Positions 32,294-42,195 of a DNA stretch of 64,000 bases are shown here, one piece after another. Source of the DNA: Metabacillus sp. B2-18. GTDB taxonomy: Bacteria > Bacillota > Bacilli > Bacillales > Bacillaceae. Under the pieces are notes generated by a model, which searched no databases, had not been told where the DNA came from, and saw only the letters and a program-made list of their open reading frames with translations. The number at the start of each line of letters is the position of its first letter. Position 1 is the first letter of the stretch. Both the position numbers and the translations under genes were made by a program. The stretch lies in assembly GCF_021117275.1 (NCBI RefSeq), contig NZ_CP088245.1, positions 719,501 through 783,500 of the forward strand, given 5' to 3'.

Positions 32294-34438
32294 ATGAAAA
32301 AGAAACTTCTTTTATCAAGCATTGCATTAGTTAGCGTCGTAATCTTTGCTCTATTAGGTTATCTTTTTATTATCTTTATGGGGAATTATGTCATCGATGA
32401 AGAAAAATTAGTAATGAATACAGCGTCAAAGCTTGTTGATGTTGAGGGAAACGAAATTACAAAGCTTTACATTGAAAATAGAGAGCTTGTCAATATTTCT
32501 GAGGTTCCTGAATATGTTCAAAAAGCTTTCATTTCAGTTGAGGATCAGAGGTTTTATGAGCATCATGGAATTGATGCTAGAGCCATAACACGTGCCCTTT
32601 ATAAAGATATTTTGGCTGGGGGAAAAGTAGAAGGTGGTAGTACAATTACTCAACAACTAGCCAAAAATATTTTTTTAACAAATGATAAAACACTTCTAAG
32701 AAAAACAAAGGAAGCGATCATTGCAGTTAACTTAGAAAAAAGGTATAGCAAAACCAAATTACTAGAAATGTATTTAAATCAAGTATATTTTGGACATGGA
32801 GCATACGGGATAAAGGCTGCAGCAAAGTTATATTTTGATAAAGATGTTTCAGAATTGAGTCTTGAAGAAGGGGCGTTACTCGCAGGAATTCCAAAAGCGC
32901 CCTCAACATACTCACCGATCGCAAATCCAGAAAAAAGTAAGCAAAGACGGAATGTTATTTTAAGTTTAATGGGAGATCAACGCTACATCACATATGATGA
33001 AGTTGTTAGGACTCAGGGTAAAACGGTTAAGCTTAATGTAAATAAAAAACAAGAAAGTCCATGGCTTACTACTTATGTTGATATGGTTTTTGATGAAGCG
33101 AAAGAAATGTATGCCATCTCGAATGAAGAGTTGTTAAGAGGTGGATATACGATTAAGGTACCTTTACAACTTAGCTTGCAAAAATCTGCGTATGATTTAT
33201 TTCAGGATAAGGAGTATTTTCCTGGAACAGATGATTTTGCACAAGGAGCTTTTATTTTACTTGATAACAAAACAGGTGGAGTTATAGCAGCAATAGGTGG
33301 TCGTGATTATGTACCAAAAGGATTAAATCGACTTAATGCGAAACGGCAGCCTGGCTCAACATTTAAACCAGTTGCTGTTTATGCCCCGTCAATAGAAACA
33401 AAATTATTTAAACCATACTCGTTACTAAAAGATGAACAGTTAACATATGGTGATTATTCCCCTAAAAACTATGATAATCAGTATGAAGGAGAGGTATCTA
33501 TGTTCGATGCCCTTGTTTCATCAAAAAATGCTGCTGCTGTTTGGACGTTATCAGAATTAGGGATAAAAACTAGTAAAGAATACTTAAAGTCTCTCGGAAT
33601 GGGGATTAAAGATGATGGCCTTGCAATTGCCCTTGGTGGACTGTCTGAAGGGGTAACACCTATTCAAATGGTGAATGCATATCGAACCTTTGCTACAAAT
33701 GGCAGCTACAGTGAACATCACTTTATACAAGAAATAAAAAATAGAGATGGCAAAGTAATAGCAGAGCATCATTCAAAAACGAAAGATGTGTTTTCACCAC
33801 AAACAGCTTGGGATATGACACGTATGCTGCAGCATGTTGTTACAGAAGGAACAGCACAAAATGGTCATTTTAAAGGAGAGTTAGCAGGTAAAACAGGAAC
33901 AACTTCTTATCCAAATGTTCCTGGAGCCTCAAAGGATGCCTGGTTTGTTGGATACACGGAAAATGTAGTTGGAGCTCTTTGGATGGGCTATGATCAAACA
34001 GATACAGAACATTATTTAACACATGGAAGCTCTTATCCAACTAAGCTTTTTAAAGACATTCTAAATGATGCTAAATGGGATCAAGATGTAGCCTTTGCTA
34101 TGCCTGAAGGTGTACAGGACCTAGAAAGCCCTATAAGAATAAAAGAGATTGACCAAGTTGAAGCGAGATATACGTTCAAACCACTAGGGTTAATTACATT
34201 AACGCTTGAGTGGGAGCCTTTAAAAGATGAACGGGTAGAATACCGAATCTATGAGCATTCAGATGGGAATTCAACAGAGTTAATAGGTACGGTTAAGGGG
34301 GCAGGTGTCTATGAGATACCATTTGCTAATGTGTTTTCAGATTCCTCTTATTCGGTTGCTCCTTTTAACACGCAAACGAATGAAGAAGGAATTCAAACGA
34401 AATCACGGAAACCTACTTTATTTAGTTCAAATAATTGA
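32294..34438 (+). CDS. pbpF: PbpF, class A penicillin-binding protein
   Basis: 714 residues, the PbpF length. One N-terminal membrane anchor (residues 4-30). The glycosyltransferase domain has the GT51 motifs EDQRFYEHHGID, GGSTITQQLAKN, RKTKEAIIAVNLEKRYSK and EMYLNQVYFGHGAYGI. The transpeptidase domain shows S-x-x-K (PGSTFKP, about residue 353), S-x-N (SSKNAA) and KTG (GKTGTTS, about 531). A C-terminal beta-rich extension follows. The enzyme polymerises and cross-links peptidoglycan; in B. subtilis it is expressed mainly in growth and in the forespore. GGGGTGATGAT precedes the ATG. Confidence 0.96.
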   Translation: MKKKLLLSSIALVSVVIFALLGYLFIIFMGNYVIDEEKLVMNTASKLVDVEGNEITKLYIENRELVNISEVPEYVQKAFISVEDQRFYEHHGIDARAITRALYKDILAGGKVEGGSTITQQLAKNIFLTNDKTLLRKTKEAIIAVNLEKRYSKTKLLEMYLNQVYFGHGAYGIKAAAKLYFDKDVSELSLEEGALLAGIPKAPSTYSPIANPEKSKQRRNVILSLMGDQRYITYDEVVRTQGKTVKLNVNKKQESPWLTTYVDMVFDEAKEMYAISNEELLRGGYTIKVPLQLSLQKSAYDLFQDKEYFPGTDDFAQGAFILLDNKTGGVIAAIGGRDYVPKGLNRLNAKRQPGSTFKPVAVYAPSIETKLFKPYSLLKDEQLTYGDYSPKNYDNQYEGEVSMFDALVSSKNAAAVWTLSELGIKTSKEYLKSLGMGIKDDGLAIALGGLSEGVTPIQMVNAYRTFATNGSYSEHHFIQEIKNRDGKVIAEHHSKTKDVFSPQTAWDMTRMLQHVVTEGTAQNGHFKGELAGKTGTTSYPNVPGASKDAWFVGYTENVVGALWMGYDQTDTEHYLTHGSSYPTKLFKDILNDAKWDQDVAFAMPEGVQDLESPIRIKEIDQVEARYTFKPLGLITLTLEWEPLKDERVEYRIYEHSDGNSTELIGTVKGAGVYEIPFANVFSDSSYSVAPFNTQTNEEGIQTKSRKPTLFSSNN

Positions 34439-34624
34439 GTTAAAGGAAAGCTAAACTGATTTCGTCTTTTTTTTGACATTTGCATATCTAAGCTATACAA
34501 CAGGAAATGAAACCGTTATAGTTGAAAGGGCAGAGAGTTTAATATAGAATAAATATTATTTTATAATTAATATTATTTAATAAAGGGGTTAGCCCCTTCT
34601 ACATAGAAAGGTGGACTTTTTTGG

Positions 34625-35677
34625 ATGGCTGAAAAAAAGATCAATGATACGTTTCTAAAAGCGTGTCGTGGAGAAAAAACGGACTATGTTCCAGTTTGGT
34701 ATATGAGGCAGGCAGGGAGATCACAACCTGAATACCGGGCAATTAAGGAAAAATACAGCCTGTTTGAGATTACGCATCAACCGGAACTTTGTGCTTATGT
34801 AACGAGATTACCGGTAGAACAGTACGATGTTGATGCTGCCATTCTATATAAAGACATCATGACTCCACTTCCAGCTATAGGAGTAAATGTTGAAATTAAA
34901 TCAGGAATTGGTCCTGTTATTGATGACCCGATCCGATCAATGAGAGATATCGAGAAATTGGGAGAAATAGATCCGGAAAGCGATGTTCCTTATGTATTGG
35001 ATACTATTAAATTGCTTACTGAAGAGCAATTAACTGTTCCGCTTATCGGATTTACCGGAGCTCCTTTTACCCTAGCTAGTTATATGATCGAAGGTGGCCC
35101 ATCTCGAAATTACAATAAAACAAAAGCATTTATGTACTCAGAGCCACATGCATGGTTTGCATTAATGGATAAGCTAGCTGAAATGAGTATTACATATGTA
35201 AAAGCACAAATTCGCGCAGGTGCTAAAGCTATTCAAGTTTTTGATTCATGGGTAGGGGCTTTAAATGTTGCAGATTATCGTACATTTATTAAGCCTACGA
35301 TGGAGAGAATTTTCAGTGAGCTTAAGGATGAGAATGTACCTCTTATCATGTTCGGTGTTGGAGCTAGCCACCTTGCTAAAGAATGGCATGATCTGCCACT
35401 TGATGTAGTTGGCCTTGACTGGAGATTACCTGTTTCTGAGGCACGTTCCATGGGATTGACAAAAACTTTACAAGGAAACCTTGATCCAGCAATCTTACTT
35501 TCTCCGTGGGAAGTAATTGAAGAAAGAGCAAAAGCTATTTTAGATCAGGGAATGCAGCAAGACGGATATATTTTCAATCTAGGTCATGGTGTTTTTCCGC
35601 AGGTAAATCCAGAGTCACTAAAAAAATTAACTTCTTTTGTGCATGATTATTCCAAAAAGGCAAAGGTAAGCAACTAA
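34625..35677 (+). CDS. hemE: HemE, uroporphyrinogen decarboxylase
   Basis: 350 residues. The signature [10 protein letters not shown] near the N-terminus holds the substrate-binding Arg residues; the catalytic Asp lies in [33 protein letters not shown] and [13 protein letters not shown] are also diagnostic. The enzyme removes four acetate carboxyls to make coproporphyrinogen III. It is followed by hemH after 38 bases and is cotranscribed with it. A small GGGG/CCCC hairpin lies 27 bases upstream of the start (34583-34598). Confidence 0.97.
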   Translation: MAEKKINDTFLKACRGEKTDYVPVWYMRQAGRSQPEYRAIKEKYSLFEITHQPELCAYVTRLPVEQYDVDAAILYKDIMTPLPAIGVNVEIKSGIGPVIDDPIRSMRDIEKLGEIDPESDVPYVLDTIKLLTEEQLTVPLIGFTGAPFTLASYMIEGGPSRNYNKTKAFMYSEPHAWFALMDKLAEMSITYVKAQIRAGAKAIQVFDSWVGALNVADYRTFIKPTMERIFSELKDENVPLIMFGVGASHLAKEWHDLPLDVVGLDWRLPVSEARSMGLTKTLQGNLDPAILLSPWEVIEERAKAILDQGMQQDGYIFNLGHGVFPQVNPESLKKLTSFVHDYSKKAKVSN

Positions 35678-35715
35678 GGCATAATAAAAGATAGTACTTT
35701 ATTGAGGTGAATAAT

Positions 35716-36651
35716 ATGAGTGAGAAAAAAATGGGATTACTAGTCATGGCGTATGGTACGCCTTATAAAGAGGAAGACATTGAGCGCTACTATACTCATA
35801 TCCGTCATGGTCGTAAGCCGGCTCCTGAGATGCTACAGGATTTAAAGGATCGTTATGAAGCAATCGGTGGAATTTCTCCATTAGCTAAAATTACATTAGA
35901 GCAAGCGGAAAAGCTTGAACAACATCTAAATAGCATACAAGATGAAATTGAATTTAAAATGTACCTTGGCTTAAAGCATATCGAGCCATTCGTTGAGGAC
36001 GCTGTAAAACAAATGCATGAGGATGGAATTACAGAAGCTGTGAGTATTGTATTAGCACCTCACTTCTCAACATTTAGTGTAAAGTCGTATAATGGACGAG
36101 CTAAGGAAGAGGCTGAAAAGCTTGGTGGATTAACCATTACATCAGTTGAAAGCTGGTATAAAGAGCCTAAATTTATCAGCTATTGGGCAGATCAACTTAA
36201 AGAAACATACAGCGGCATGACTGAAGAAGAAAGAAACTCTTCTGTTCTTGTCGTTTCTGCACACAGTCTCCCAGAAAAGATTATTGCAAATGGAGATCCA
36301 TATCCACAGCAACTTCAAGAAACAGCTGATTTAATTGCGGAAGCTGCTGGTATCAAAAAATACGTAACAGGCTGGCAAAGTGCTGGTAACACTCCGGAGC
36401 CTTGGTTAGGTCCAGATGTTCAAGATCTTACTAGAGATTTATACGAAGAAGGCTACAAAACCTTTGTTTATATACCAGTAGGGTTTGTAGCTGACCATCT
36501 CGAAGTTCTTTATGATAATGACTATGAGTGTAAAGTAATCACAGACGAACTTGGTGCAAGTTACTACCGCCCTGAAATGCCAAACGCAAAACCAGAATTT
36601 ATTGATTGTTTATCAACAGTTGTACTAAAGCATTTAAACGAGTCAAACTAA
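35716..36651 (+). CDS. hemH: HemH (CpfC), coproporphyrin/protoporphyrin ferrochelatase
   Basis: 311 residues from ATG 35716 (GAGGTG 5 bases upstream; GTG 35707 lies inside it). It starts with [27 protein letters not shown]. The metal-binding His and Glu are in [11 protein letters not shown] and [18 protein letters not shown]. In Firmicutes this enzyme mostly inserts iron into coproporphyrin III. In B. subtilis the operon continues with hemY; here hemY does not follow, and a terminator comes next. Confidence 0.96.
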   Translation: MSEKKMGLLVMAYGTPYKEEDIERYYTHIRHGRKPAPEMLQDLKDRYEAIGGISPLAKITLEQAEKLEQHLNSIQDEIEFKMYLGLKHIEPFVEDAVKQMHEDGITEAVSIVLAPHFSTFSVKSYNGRAKEEAEKLGGLTITSVESWYKEPKFISYWADQLKETYSGMTEEERNSSVLVVSAHSLPEKIIANGDPYPQQLQETADLIAEAAGIKKYVTGWQSAGNTPEPWLGPDVQDLTRDLYEEGYKTFVYIPVGFVADHLEVLYDNDYECKVITDELGASYYRPEMPNAKPEFIDCLSTVVLKHLNESN

Positions 36652-36664
36652 AGAATATTTTCTA

Positions 36665-36700
36665 GAGCAGTGAATTCATTTGAGTTTACTGCTTTTTTGT
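36665..36700 (+). terminator. Terminator after hemEH
   Basis: AGCAGTGAA and TTTACTGCT pair with one mismatch and are followed by TTTTTTG. Confidence 0.7.
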
Positions 36701-36801
36701 TTTGCTCTAGTTAATAGGTTATATTTACCTAAAATGGTAATAAAAAGAAAATAAAAGTAAACTATATATAAAGTGAAAAATGGACAAGGAAGGAACCTAA
36801 C

Positions 36802-38273
36802 ATGCAGAATGAAAAGCTTGAACAACTAAAAAATGAATGGCTTGTTGAAGTAACAATTGATGAAATTCAAGAAAAGCTAAATAATCATGAAATAACATCA
36901 AGAGAATTAGTGCTGATGTACTTATCAAGAATCGCAAAGATTGATCAAGATGGACCAAAAATAAATTCCATAATTGAAGTGAATCCCGAAGCATTACATA
37001 TTGCCGACTCATTAGATTACGAACGGAAAACTAACGGCAGCCGCGGACCATTGCACGGGATTCCTGTTGTCATAAAAGATAATATCGATACAGCTGACAA
37101 GATGCATACAAGTGCAGGCTCTCTTGTGCTGGCGGAATCTTATGCTCATGAAGATGCAACACTTGTTAAACAGCTGCGTGACGCTGGGGCTATTATTCTT
37201 GGTAAAACCAATTTAACCGAATGGGCCAATTTTATTGCTGAGGATATGCCAACTGGGTATAGCTCAAGAGGAGGCCAGGTCTTAAACCCTTACGGTACAG
37301 ACTTTATTGTAGGAGGATCAAGTGCAGGGTCAGGAGCGGCAATTGCTGCAAATTTAGCAGTAGTAGCAGTTGGTACAGAAACATCAGGCTCTATTTTAAG
37401 TCCTGCCAGTCAAAATTCACTTGTGGGGATCAAGCCGACTGTTGGTCTTATTAGCAGAAAAGGAATTATTCCGATTTCACATACACAAGATACGGCAGGT
37501 CCAATGACGAGAACTGTTAGGGATGCTGCGATATTGTTAAATGTACTAACAGCAAAAGACCCAAAAGACCCTATCACTTTAACGAATGAGCTTGCTGATA
37601 TAGATTTTACCAACATCTTGTGAAAGATGGGCTAAAGGGGAAGAAAATTGGGATTGCGCGAGAAACATATTTTGATGAGTTAAATGAATCACAGTTAACA
37701 GTTATGAACAACGCGATTAATAAGTTGAAGGAGCTTGGTGTGGAAGTTGTTGATCCAATCACCATACCTTCAACAAATGAAGAATGGGATATAAATGTTC
37801 TTTTATATGAATTTAAAACGGATCTTAATGCTTACCTAAAAACGATTGACTCTACTGTCGGAGTACGAACTCTAACTGATGTGATAAAAGCAAATGAAGA
37901 AATTGGTGAGAAGGCACTGAAATTTGGTCAAAAACTATTTCTTGATGCAAATGCAACAAGCGGCAATCTTATTGAGCCAGAATATCTAGAAAGCTTAGAA
38001 AAAGATGATACTTTATCCAAAACAAAAGGAATTGATAGTGTCATGCAGGAGCAAGGATTGGATGCAATTGTATTCCCGAACAACTTTGGGGCAATGATTC
38101 CAGCGAAGGCAGGATATCCATCCATTACTGTACCGGCTGGTTACACAAATGAAGGTGAACCTGTAGGAATTACCTTTACAGCTAAAGCATATATGGAACC
38201 AACTTTGTTGGAAATTGCTTATTCATATGAGCAAGCAACGAAACATCGAGTTGCTCCCTTTCAAGCGAAATAA
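36802..38273 (+). pseudogene. Amidase-signature protein gene, interrupted by a frameshift
   Basis: Two adjacent open frames, 36802-37623 (273 residues) and 37620-38273 (217 residues), together give a complete amidase of about 490 residues. The first ends ADIDFTNIL-stop; the second continues KDGLKGKKIGIARETYF in the -1 frame, exactly as intact homologues do. The Ser-cisSer-Lys triad is all in the first part: Lys in VVIKDNID, Ser in GGSSAGSGAA and Ser in GTETSGSI. The two frames overlap as GTGA, so coupled expression of two pieces is possible, but a single-base indel near 37610-37622 is the simpler reading. A sequencing error cannot be ruled out. Substrate unknown. Confidence 0.75.
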
Positions 38274-38282
38274 ACTACTATC

Positions 38283-38314
38283 AAAAACTGGTCGGCTCAT
38301 TCGATCAGTTTTTT
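38283..38314 (+). terminator. Terminator after the amidase gene
   Basis: AAAACTGGTCG and CGATCAGTTTT pair with one G-T wobble, followed by a T run. Confidence 0.7.
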
Positions 38315-38430
38315 CTATTTAAAAGAAGGTGGAAATTTTACCCTTTTTATGAAACTTAATGGTAACTTATTCGTATTATTTATTGAAAGAGTAGTACTTA
38401 GTGGATTAAGAGGAGAAAGGAGGAAGTGAA

Positions 38431-39051
38431 ATGATTGATATCATTTTTATTATTATCTTTATTACTTGTATTGCTTACATCATTCAATACAGAATGAATA
38501 TTAAGAAAGCAGCTGAAATGTCAACTCAGGCTCTATTTCCTAGAACAGAGAGAGAGTTTAATAGTATTCTTATACCTGCTGAGTGGAAAGAAATGCAGCC
38601 TATATCAAAACATTCAAGATCTTATCAATACGTAAAATGGGCCACATTAGCTGCACTTATTTTATTATTTATTTTACTAGTTGTTGTACTAACAACGGAT
38701 TGGATAGAATCCTCTTTATTTAGCTCTGCTTATTTGTTTTATATATTAATTAAATCTGTACAACACAAGGGATGTCTTTTTATTCTGTCAAAAGGGGTTA
38801 TCATTAATGGGAAGTTCTATCATCCAAGTCAAATTTCTTCCTATCAAACAGAAAAGATCATACGTTGGCATGAGCTTTATGGTTATAGTACGAGAGTTGA
38901 TAATGGATATAAGCTAACATTATTCCGTAAGAAATCATGGTTGAGCCCATCAAGCTATGTGGTTGTTGAAAATGAGGAACATCTTAAAAAGATAACTTCC
39001 TTCTTAGATCAACATGGAATAGTGGGAAACCATAAAGAACAAACTACATAG
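38431..39051 (+). CDS. Membrane protein of unknown function with a PH-like C-terminal part
   Basis: 206 residues with GGAGGAAG before ATG 38431. One span at residues 2-20 and two more at about 69-90 and 96-112 precede a soluble region (HKGCLFILSKGVIINGKFYHPSQISSYQTEKI...GYKLTLFRKKSWLSPSSYVVVENEEHLKKITSFLDQ). This alternation of short strands with a final helix resembles a bacterial PH-like domain. I do not recognise a named family. It stands alone upstream of the yhgD regulator. Confidence 0.65.
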   Translation: MIDIIFIIIFITCIAYIIQYRMNIKKAAEMSTQALFPRTEREFNSILIPAEWKEMQPISKHSRSYQYVKWATLAALILLFILLVVVLTTDWIESSLFSSAYLFYILIKSVQHKGCLFILSKGVIINGKFYHPSQISSYQTEKIIRWHELYGYSTRVDNGYKLTLFRKKSWLSPSSYVVVENEEHLKKITSFLDQHGIVGNHKEQTT

Positions 39052-39054
39052 AAC

Positions 39055-39123
39055 TTGTAAAAGAAATCTAAACATGATATATTACTTACACACTAAATGA
39101 CCAAATTATTCATTTGGTCATTT
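39055..39123 (+). promoter_or_regulatory. yhgD promoter and palindromic operator
   Basis: TTGTAA (39055-39060) and TATATT (39078-39083) are 17 bases apart. About 12 bases on begins a perfect inverted repeat, AAATGACCAAAT (39095-39106) and ATTTGGTCATTT (39112-39123), with a 5-base loop. It lies on the expected transcription start, so YhgD binding there would shut off its own gene. Confidence 0.7.
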
Positions 39124-39143
39124 TTGATGCAGGAGTGAATATA

Positions 39144-39716
39144 ATGAGCATAGATAGGAAGCAGCAAATAGTAGAGGCTGCCACAAAAGCATTCACGCAA
39201 TTTGGCTATAAGGGAACAACAATGGATTTGGTATCAAAGCTAGCGAATGTTGGTAAAGGAACAATTTATACTTTTTATACAAATAAAGAAGAATTGTTTT
39301 CAGAAATTATTGATCGATTATTGGCAGATATGAGGACTGCTGCAGATGCGGCATTTGATACAAGCCATCCTTTTGTTGATCGTGTTCACTTAGCCTTATA
39401 TAGTATTCTTGAATTCAGAAAAACTCATCAATTAACAATAAAAATCTTTCAAGAGAGTCAAGAACTAGGCACACCAACCGTAAATGAAGGTGTTCATAAG
39501 GTAGAAGAAATGGTCTTACTTTATATAAAACAAAAAATGATTGATGCAATAGAAAACCAAGATATCAAAAAATGTGATCCTGAGCTTACTGCGTTTATTA
39601 TTTTAAAATTGTATGTTGCACTTATTTTTGATTGGGAAAAACATCATCAACCCCTAGGGAAAGAAAAGATTGCTGAAATCTTTGAGGGCTATTTACTTAA
39701 AGGATTGTCACTATGA
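39144..39716 (+). CDS. yhgD: YhgD, TetR-family regulator
   Basis: 190 residues from ATG 39144 (AGGAGTG 7 bases upstream; the frame is open further up but without a good site). The N-terminal helix-turn-helix is typical: QQIVEAATKAFTQFGYKGTTMDLVSKLANVGKGTIYTFYTNKEELFSEII. The C-terminal half is the ligand-binding domain. It precedes yhgE, with related palindromes in front of both genes, so it most likely represses itself and yhgE. Confidence 0.88.
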   Translation: MSIDRKQQIVEAATKAFTQFGYKGTTMDLVSKLANVGKGTIYTFYTNKEELFSEIIDRLLADMRTAADAAFDTSHPFVDRVHLALYSILEFRKTHQLTIKIFQESQELGTPTVNEGVHKVEEMVLLYIKQKMIDAIENQDIKKCDPELTAFIILKLYVALIFDWEKHHQPLGKEKIAEIFEGYLLKGLSL

Positions 39717-39738
39717 TAATCCTCTCTTTTTGATAGAA

Positions 39739-39766
39739 AATGACTAAATGAACATTTTGGTCAAAT
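39739..39766 (+). promoter_or_regulatory. Second YhgD-type operator, upstream of yhgE
   Basis: AATGACTAAATG and CATTTTGGTCA repeat the half-sites of the perfect operator at 39095-39123, with one change in each and a shorter spacer. It lies 26 bases before the yhgE start. Confidence 0.55.
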
Positions 39767-39791
39767 AGTTATTGTTGGAGGAGATATAAAA

Positions 39792-42020
39792 GTGTCTTTA
39801 ATAAAAGCAGAATGGAAAGCACTCTTACAAAATAGAAAAGTATTGATCGCTGTTATTGGAGTATTGTTTATACCGTTAATGTACAGCGGTGGATATCTTA
39901 GCGCATTTTGGGATCCTTATGGACAGCTCGATCAATTACCTGTTGCAGTTGTTAATCAAGATGAAGGGGCAATATTTGAAGGTGAACCTTTAGATGTTGG
40001 TAGCGAGTTAATCGAAACACTTAAGGAAGACTCTACATTTAATTGGCATTACGTAGAAAAAGATGAAGCTGAAAAAGGTTTAAAAAATCATGATTATTAC
40101 ATGATTATCGAAATTCCTAAAAACTTTTCAGAAAATGCTACAACATTATTAGATGATCGTCCGCAAAATCTTGAGTTATCTTTTAAAACAAATAAAGGAT
40201 ATAACTTTATTTCAGGTCAAATAGGTGAGAGTGCCGTTGAGAAAATAAAAGAAGAGGTTTCTCATTCATTAACAAAAACATATGCAGAAGGGTTATTTGA
40301 AAATATCAAGCTTATGGCTGATGGGATCAGTGAGGCAAATGATGGTTCTCAAAAAATCAATGATGGTGTAAATGAACTGAAGGAAGGCTCAAGCACACTA
40401 AATGATAACCTTAAGCAATTAGTTACCAAATCAATTACCTTTAAAGAGGGACTTAATGAAGCTGAAAAAGGTACAGTGAAATTATCAGATGGAATGAGTG
40501 AAGTAGAAAATGGCTTAACTGCCATGCTTCAAGGGCAAAACGATCTTTACAATGGCTCTGTTGAAACGGAAAGTGGATCAACTCAACTGGTAGCAGGTTT
40601 AAAAAGCTCCTTGGAAGGAATTCAAGAACTTGAGAAATCCTTACCAGATCTAACAACTGGAACCCAACAATTAAACACATCAGCTCCTGAGTTGGTTACA
40701 GGAACGGAGCAATTGGCAGAAGGAAGTCTCACAGCTAGTGAAGGAGCTGCTTATTTATCCGAAAATCTCTCTGGTGTAACCAACAAAGTGAATGAAATGG
40801 TGACAAAGCTTGAAGGAGCATCTATACCTGAGGAGCAAAAGGCAGAATTAATGGCTTTAGCTGAAGCATTAAACAGTATTAATAAAGGGCAGCAAGAACT
40901 TGCAACTAATTTAACTGAATTAACAGCAGGTGCTGAAAAGTTACATGAAAAAGTAGTGGACTTACCGGAAAAAAGTACTCAGCTTTATGAAGGTACCGTT
41001 GCTGTTCAAGAGGCAATCGATCAGATTGGGACTGGACAAGAGAAACTTTATAGCGGTGCTCTTCATGTTAGTGGTGGTCAATCACAAATAACGTCTGGCT
41101 TAGCTACTTTTGGCGAAAGAATCAATCAAATGAAAACAGGAGTATCTAGGTTAACAAATGGTGGAGTGAAGCTTGAAAGTGGTATACATGAATTAGCGAA
41201 TGGGGCGGTGGCATTACAAGATGGATCTGTTCAACTTGCAGATGGTTCCACTAAAATTGACAATGGATTAACAGAGTTATCCGATGGTACAAACGAGCTC
41301 TCATCAAAACTAGCGGAGGCAACAGAAGATACAAAAGATGTTAAAGGAACAGAAGATCAATATGACATGATAGCTGAGCCAGTTCAACTGTCTAAAGAAG
41401 AAATAAATAAAGTATCAAATTATGGCACAGGACTTGCTCCATACTTTCTTTCCTTAGCATTATTTGTAGGAACACTTTTATTTACGGTTGTTTTTCCATT
41501 ACGGAAACCAGCTGGAGAACCAAGCTCTGGAATGACATGGTTTATTAGTAAATTTAGTATTTTATTCGTTGTTTCAATTTTCCAAGCAGTTTTAGCTGAT
41601 ATACTCCTTTTATATGGATTGGGCCTGGAAGTAAAAAATATTGGTTTGTTTTTCTTGTTTAGTATTTTAACGAGTTTAACCTTTATGGCTATTGTGCAAT
41701 TTTTTGTAACAACAATGGCTGATCCAGGGCGGTTTATCGCAATCATTATATTAATTCTGCAGTTAACCACAAGTGCAGGAACCTTCCCGCTTGAATTACT
41801 TCCTGATGTTTTTCAAGTGATTAATCATTGGTTACCGATGACATACTCAGTGGCAGGGTTAAGAGCGATTATTTCCACTGGAGATTTTACTGAAATGTGG
41901 AATCAAGCATATGTATTGATTGGCTTTTTTGCAATGTTTATTATCGGGACGATCATCTATTTTTCATTAAAGGTGAAAAAGTCCAGTGTGCAAGAAGACG
42001 TAGGTCAAATAGAAGGATAA
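39792..42020 (+). CDS. yhgE: YhgE/Pip-family membrane protein
   Basis: 742 residues from GTG 39792 with GGAGGAGAT upstream. The first span is at about 18-38 (VLIAVIGVLFIPLMYSGGYL). The extracytoplasmic region (about 40-540) begins LPVAVVNQDEGA and contains many repeats of the L-x-x-G-x-x-x-L type (SDGMSEVENGL, LADGSTKIDNGLTEL), a coiled-coil rod. Six spans at about 545-735 form an ABC-2 type membrane domain. The family includes Lactococcus Pip, a phage receptor, and ESX-associated homologues such as YueB. Control by YhgD and the TetR context suggest an efflux or envelope-defence role. Confidence 0.9.
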   Translation: MSLIKAEWKALLQNRKVLIAVIGVLFIPLMYSGGYLSAFWDPYGQLDQLPVAVVNQDEGAIFEGEPLDVGSELIETLKEDSTFNWHYVEKDEAEKGLKNHDYYMIIEIPKNFSENATTLLDDRPQNLELSFKTNKGYNFISGQIGESAVEKIKEEVSHSLTKTYAEGLFENIKLMADGISEANDGSQKINDGVNELKEGSSTLNDNLKQLVTKSITFKEGLNEAEKGTVKLSDGMSEVENGLTAMLQGQNDLYNGSVETESGSTQLVAGLKSSLEGIQELEKSLPDLTTGTQQLNTSAPELVTGTEQLAEGSLTASEGAAYLSENLSGVTNKVNEMVTKLEGASIPEEQKAELMALAEALNSINKGQQELATNLTELTAGAEKLHEKVVDLPEKSTQLYEGTVAVQEAIDQIGTGQEKLYSGALHVSGGQSQITSGLATFGERINQMKTGVSRLTNGGVKLESGIHELANGAVALQDGSVQLADGSTKIDNGLTELSDGTNELSSKLAEATEDTKDVKGTEDQYDMIAEPVQLSKEEINKVSNYGTGLAPYFLSLALFVGTLLFTVVFPLRKPAGEPSSGMTWFISKFSILFVVSIFQAVLADILLLYGLGLEVKNIGLFFLFSILTSLTFMAIVQFFVTTMADPGRFIAIIILILQLTTSAGTFPLELLPDVFQVINHWLPMTYSVAGLRAIISTGDFTEMWNQAYVLIGFFAMFIIGTIIYFSLKVKKSSVQEDVGQIEG

Positions 42021-42021
42021 G

Positions 42022-42054
42022 AAAGGTCTGATCCGAGTTCGGGTCAGACCTTTT
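42022..42054 (+). terminator. Terminator after yhgE
   Basis: AAAGGTCTGA-TCC and GG-GTCAGACCTTT pair over about 12 bases, followed by TTTTGTTTTG. Confidence 0.85.
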
Positions 42055-42142
42055 GTTTTGCAGTAGGATTGACCTTATAAAAATGACAAAATAAAACAAA
42101 TTTATATATTTTTTTCAGAAAATTCCCCCTTTTTACCTAATG

Positions 42143-42159
42143 TGTTATAAAATATAACA
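42143..42159 (+). promoter_or_regulatory. TnrA/GlnR-type nitrogen box upstream of the Amt fusion gene
   Basis: TGTTATAAAATATAACA is a perfect palindrome and matches TGTNAN7TNACA exactly. It ends 36 bases before the start codon. In Bacillus this box binds TnrA (activator in nitrogen limitation) or GlnR (repressor). Being close to the start rather than about 50 bases upstream of a promoter, it could repress as well as activate. Confidence 0.7.
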
Positions 42160-42195
42160 TTATATGTAACTATTAATATCATTTGGAGGTAGGAA

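Noticed and set aside
34583..34598. Riboswitch or attenuator before hemE
   Set aside because: Only a 6-bp GGGG/CCCC hairpin without a T run; too little to claim regulation.
39095..39123. Terminator reading of the yhgD palindrome
   Set aside because: It lies just after a well-spaced promoter and before the gene's ribosome site, with a related copy before yhgE. An operator explains it better, although TTTTTG does follow the stem.
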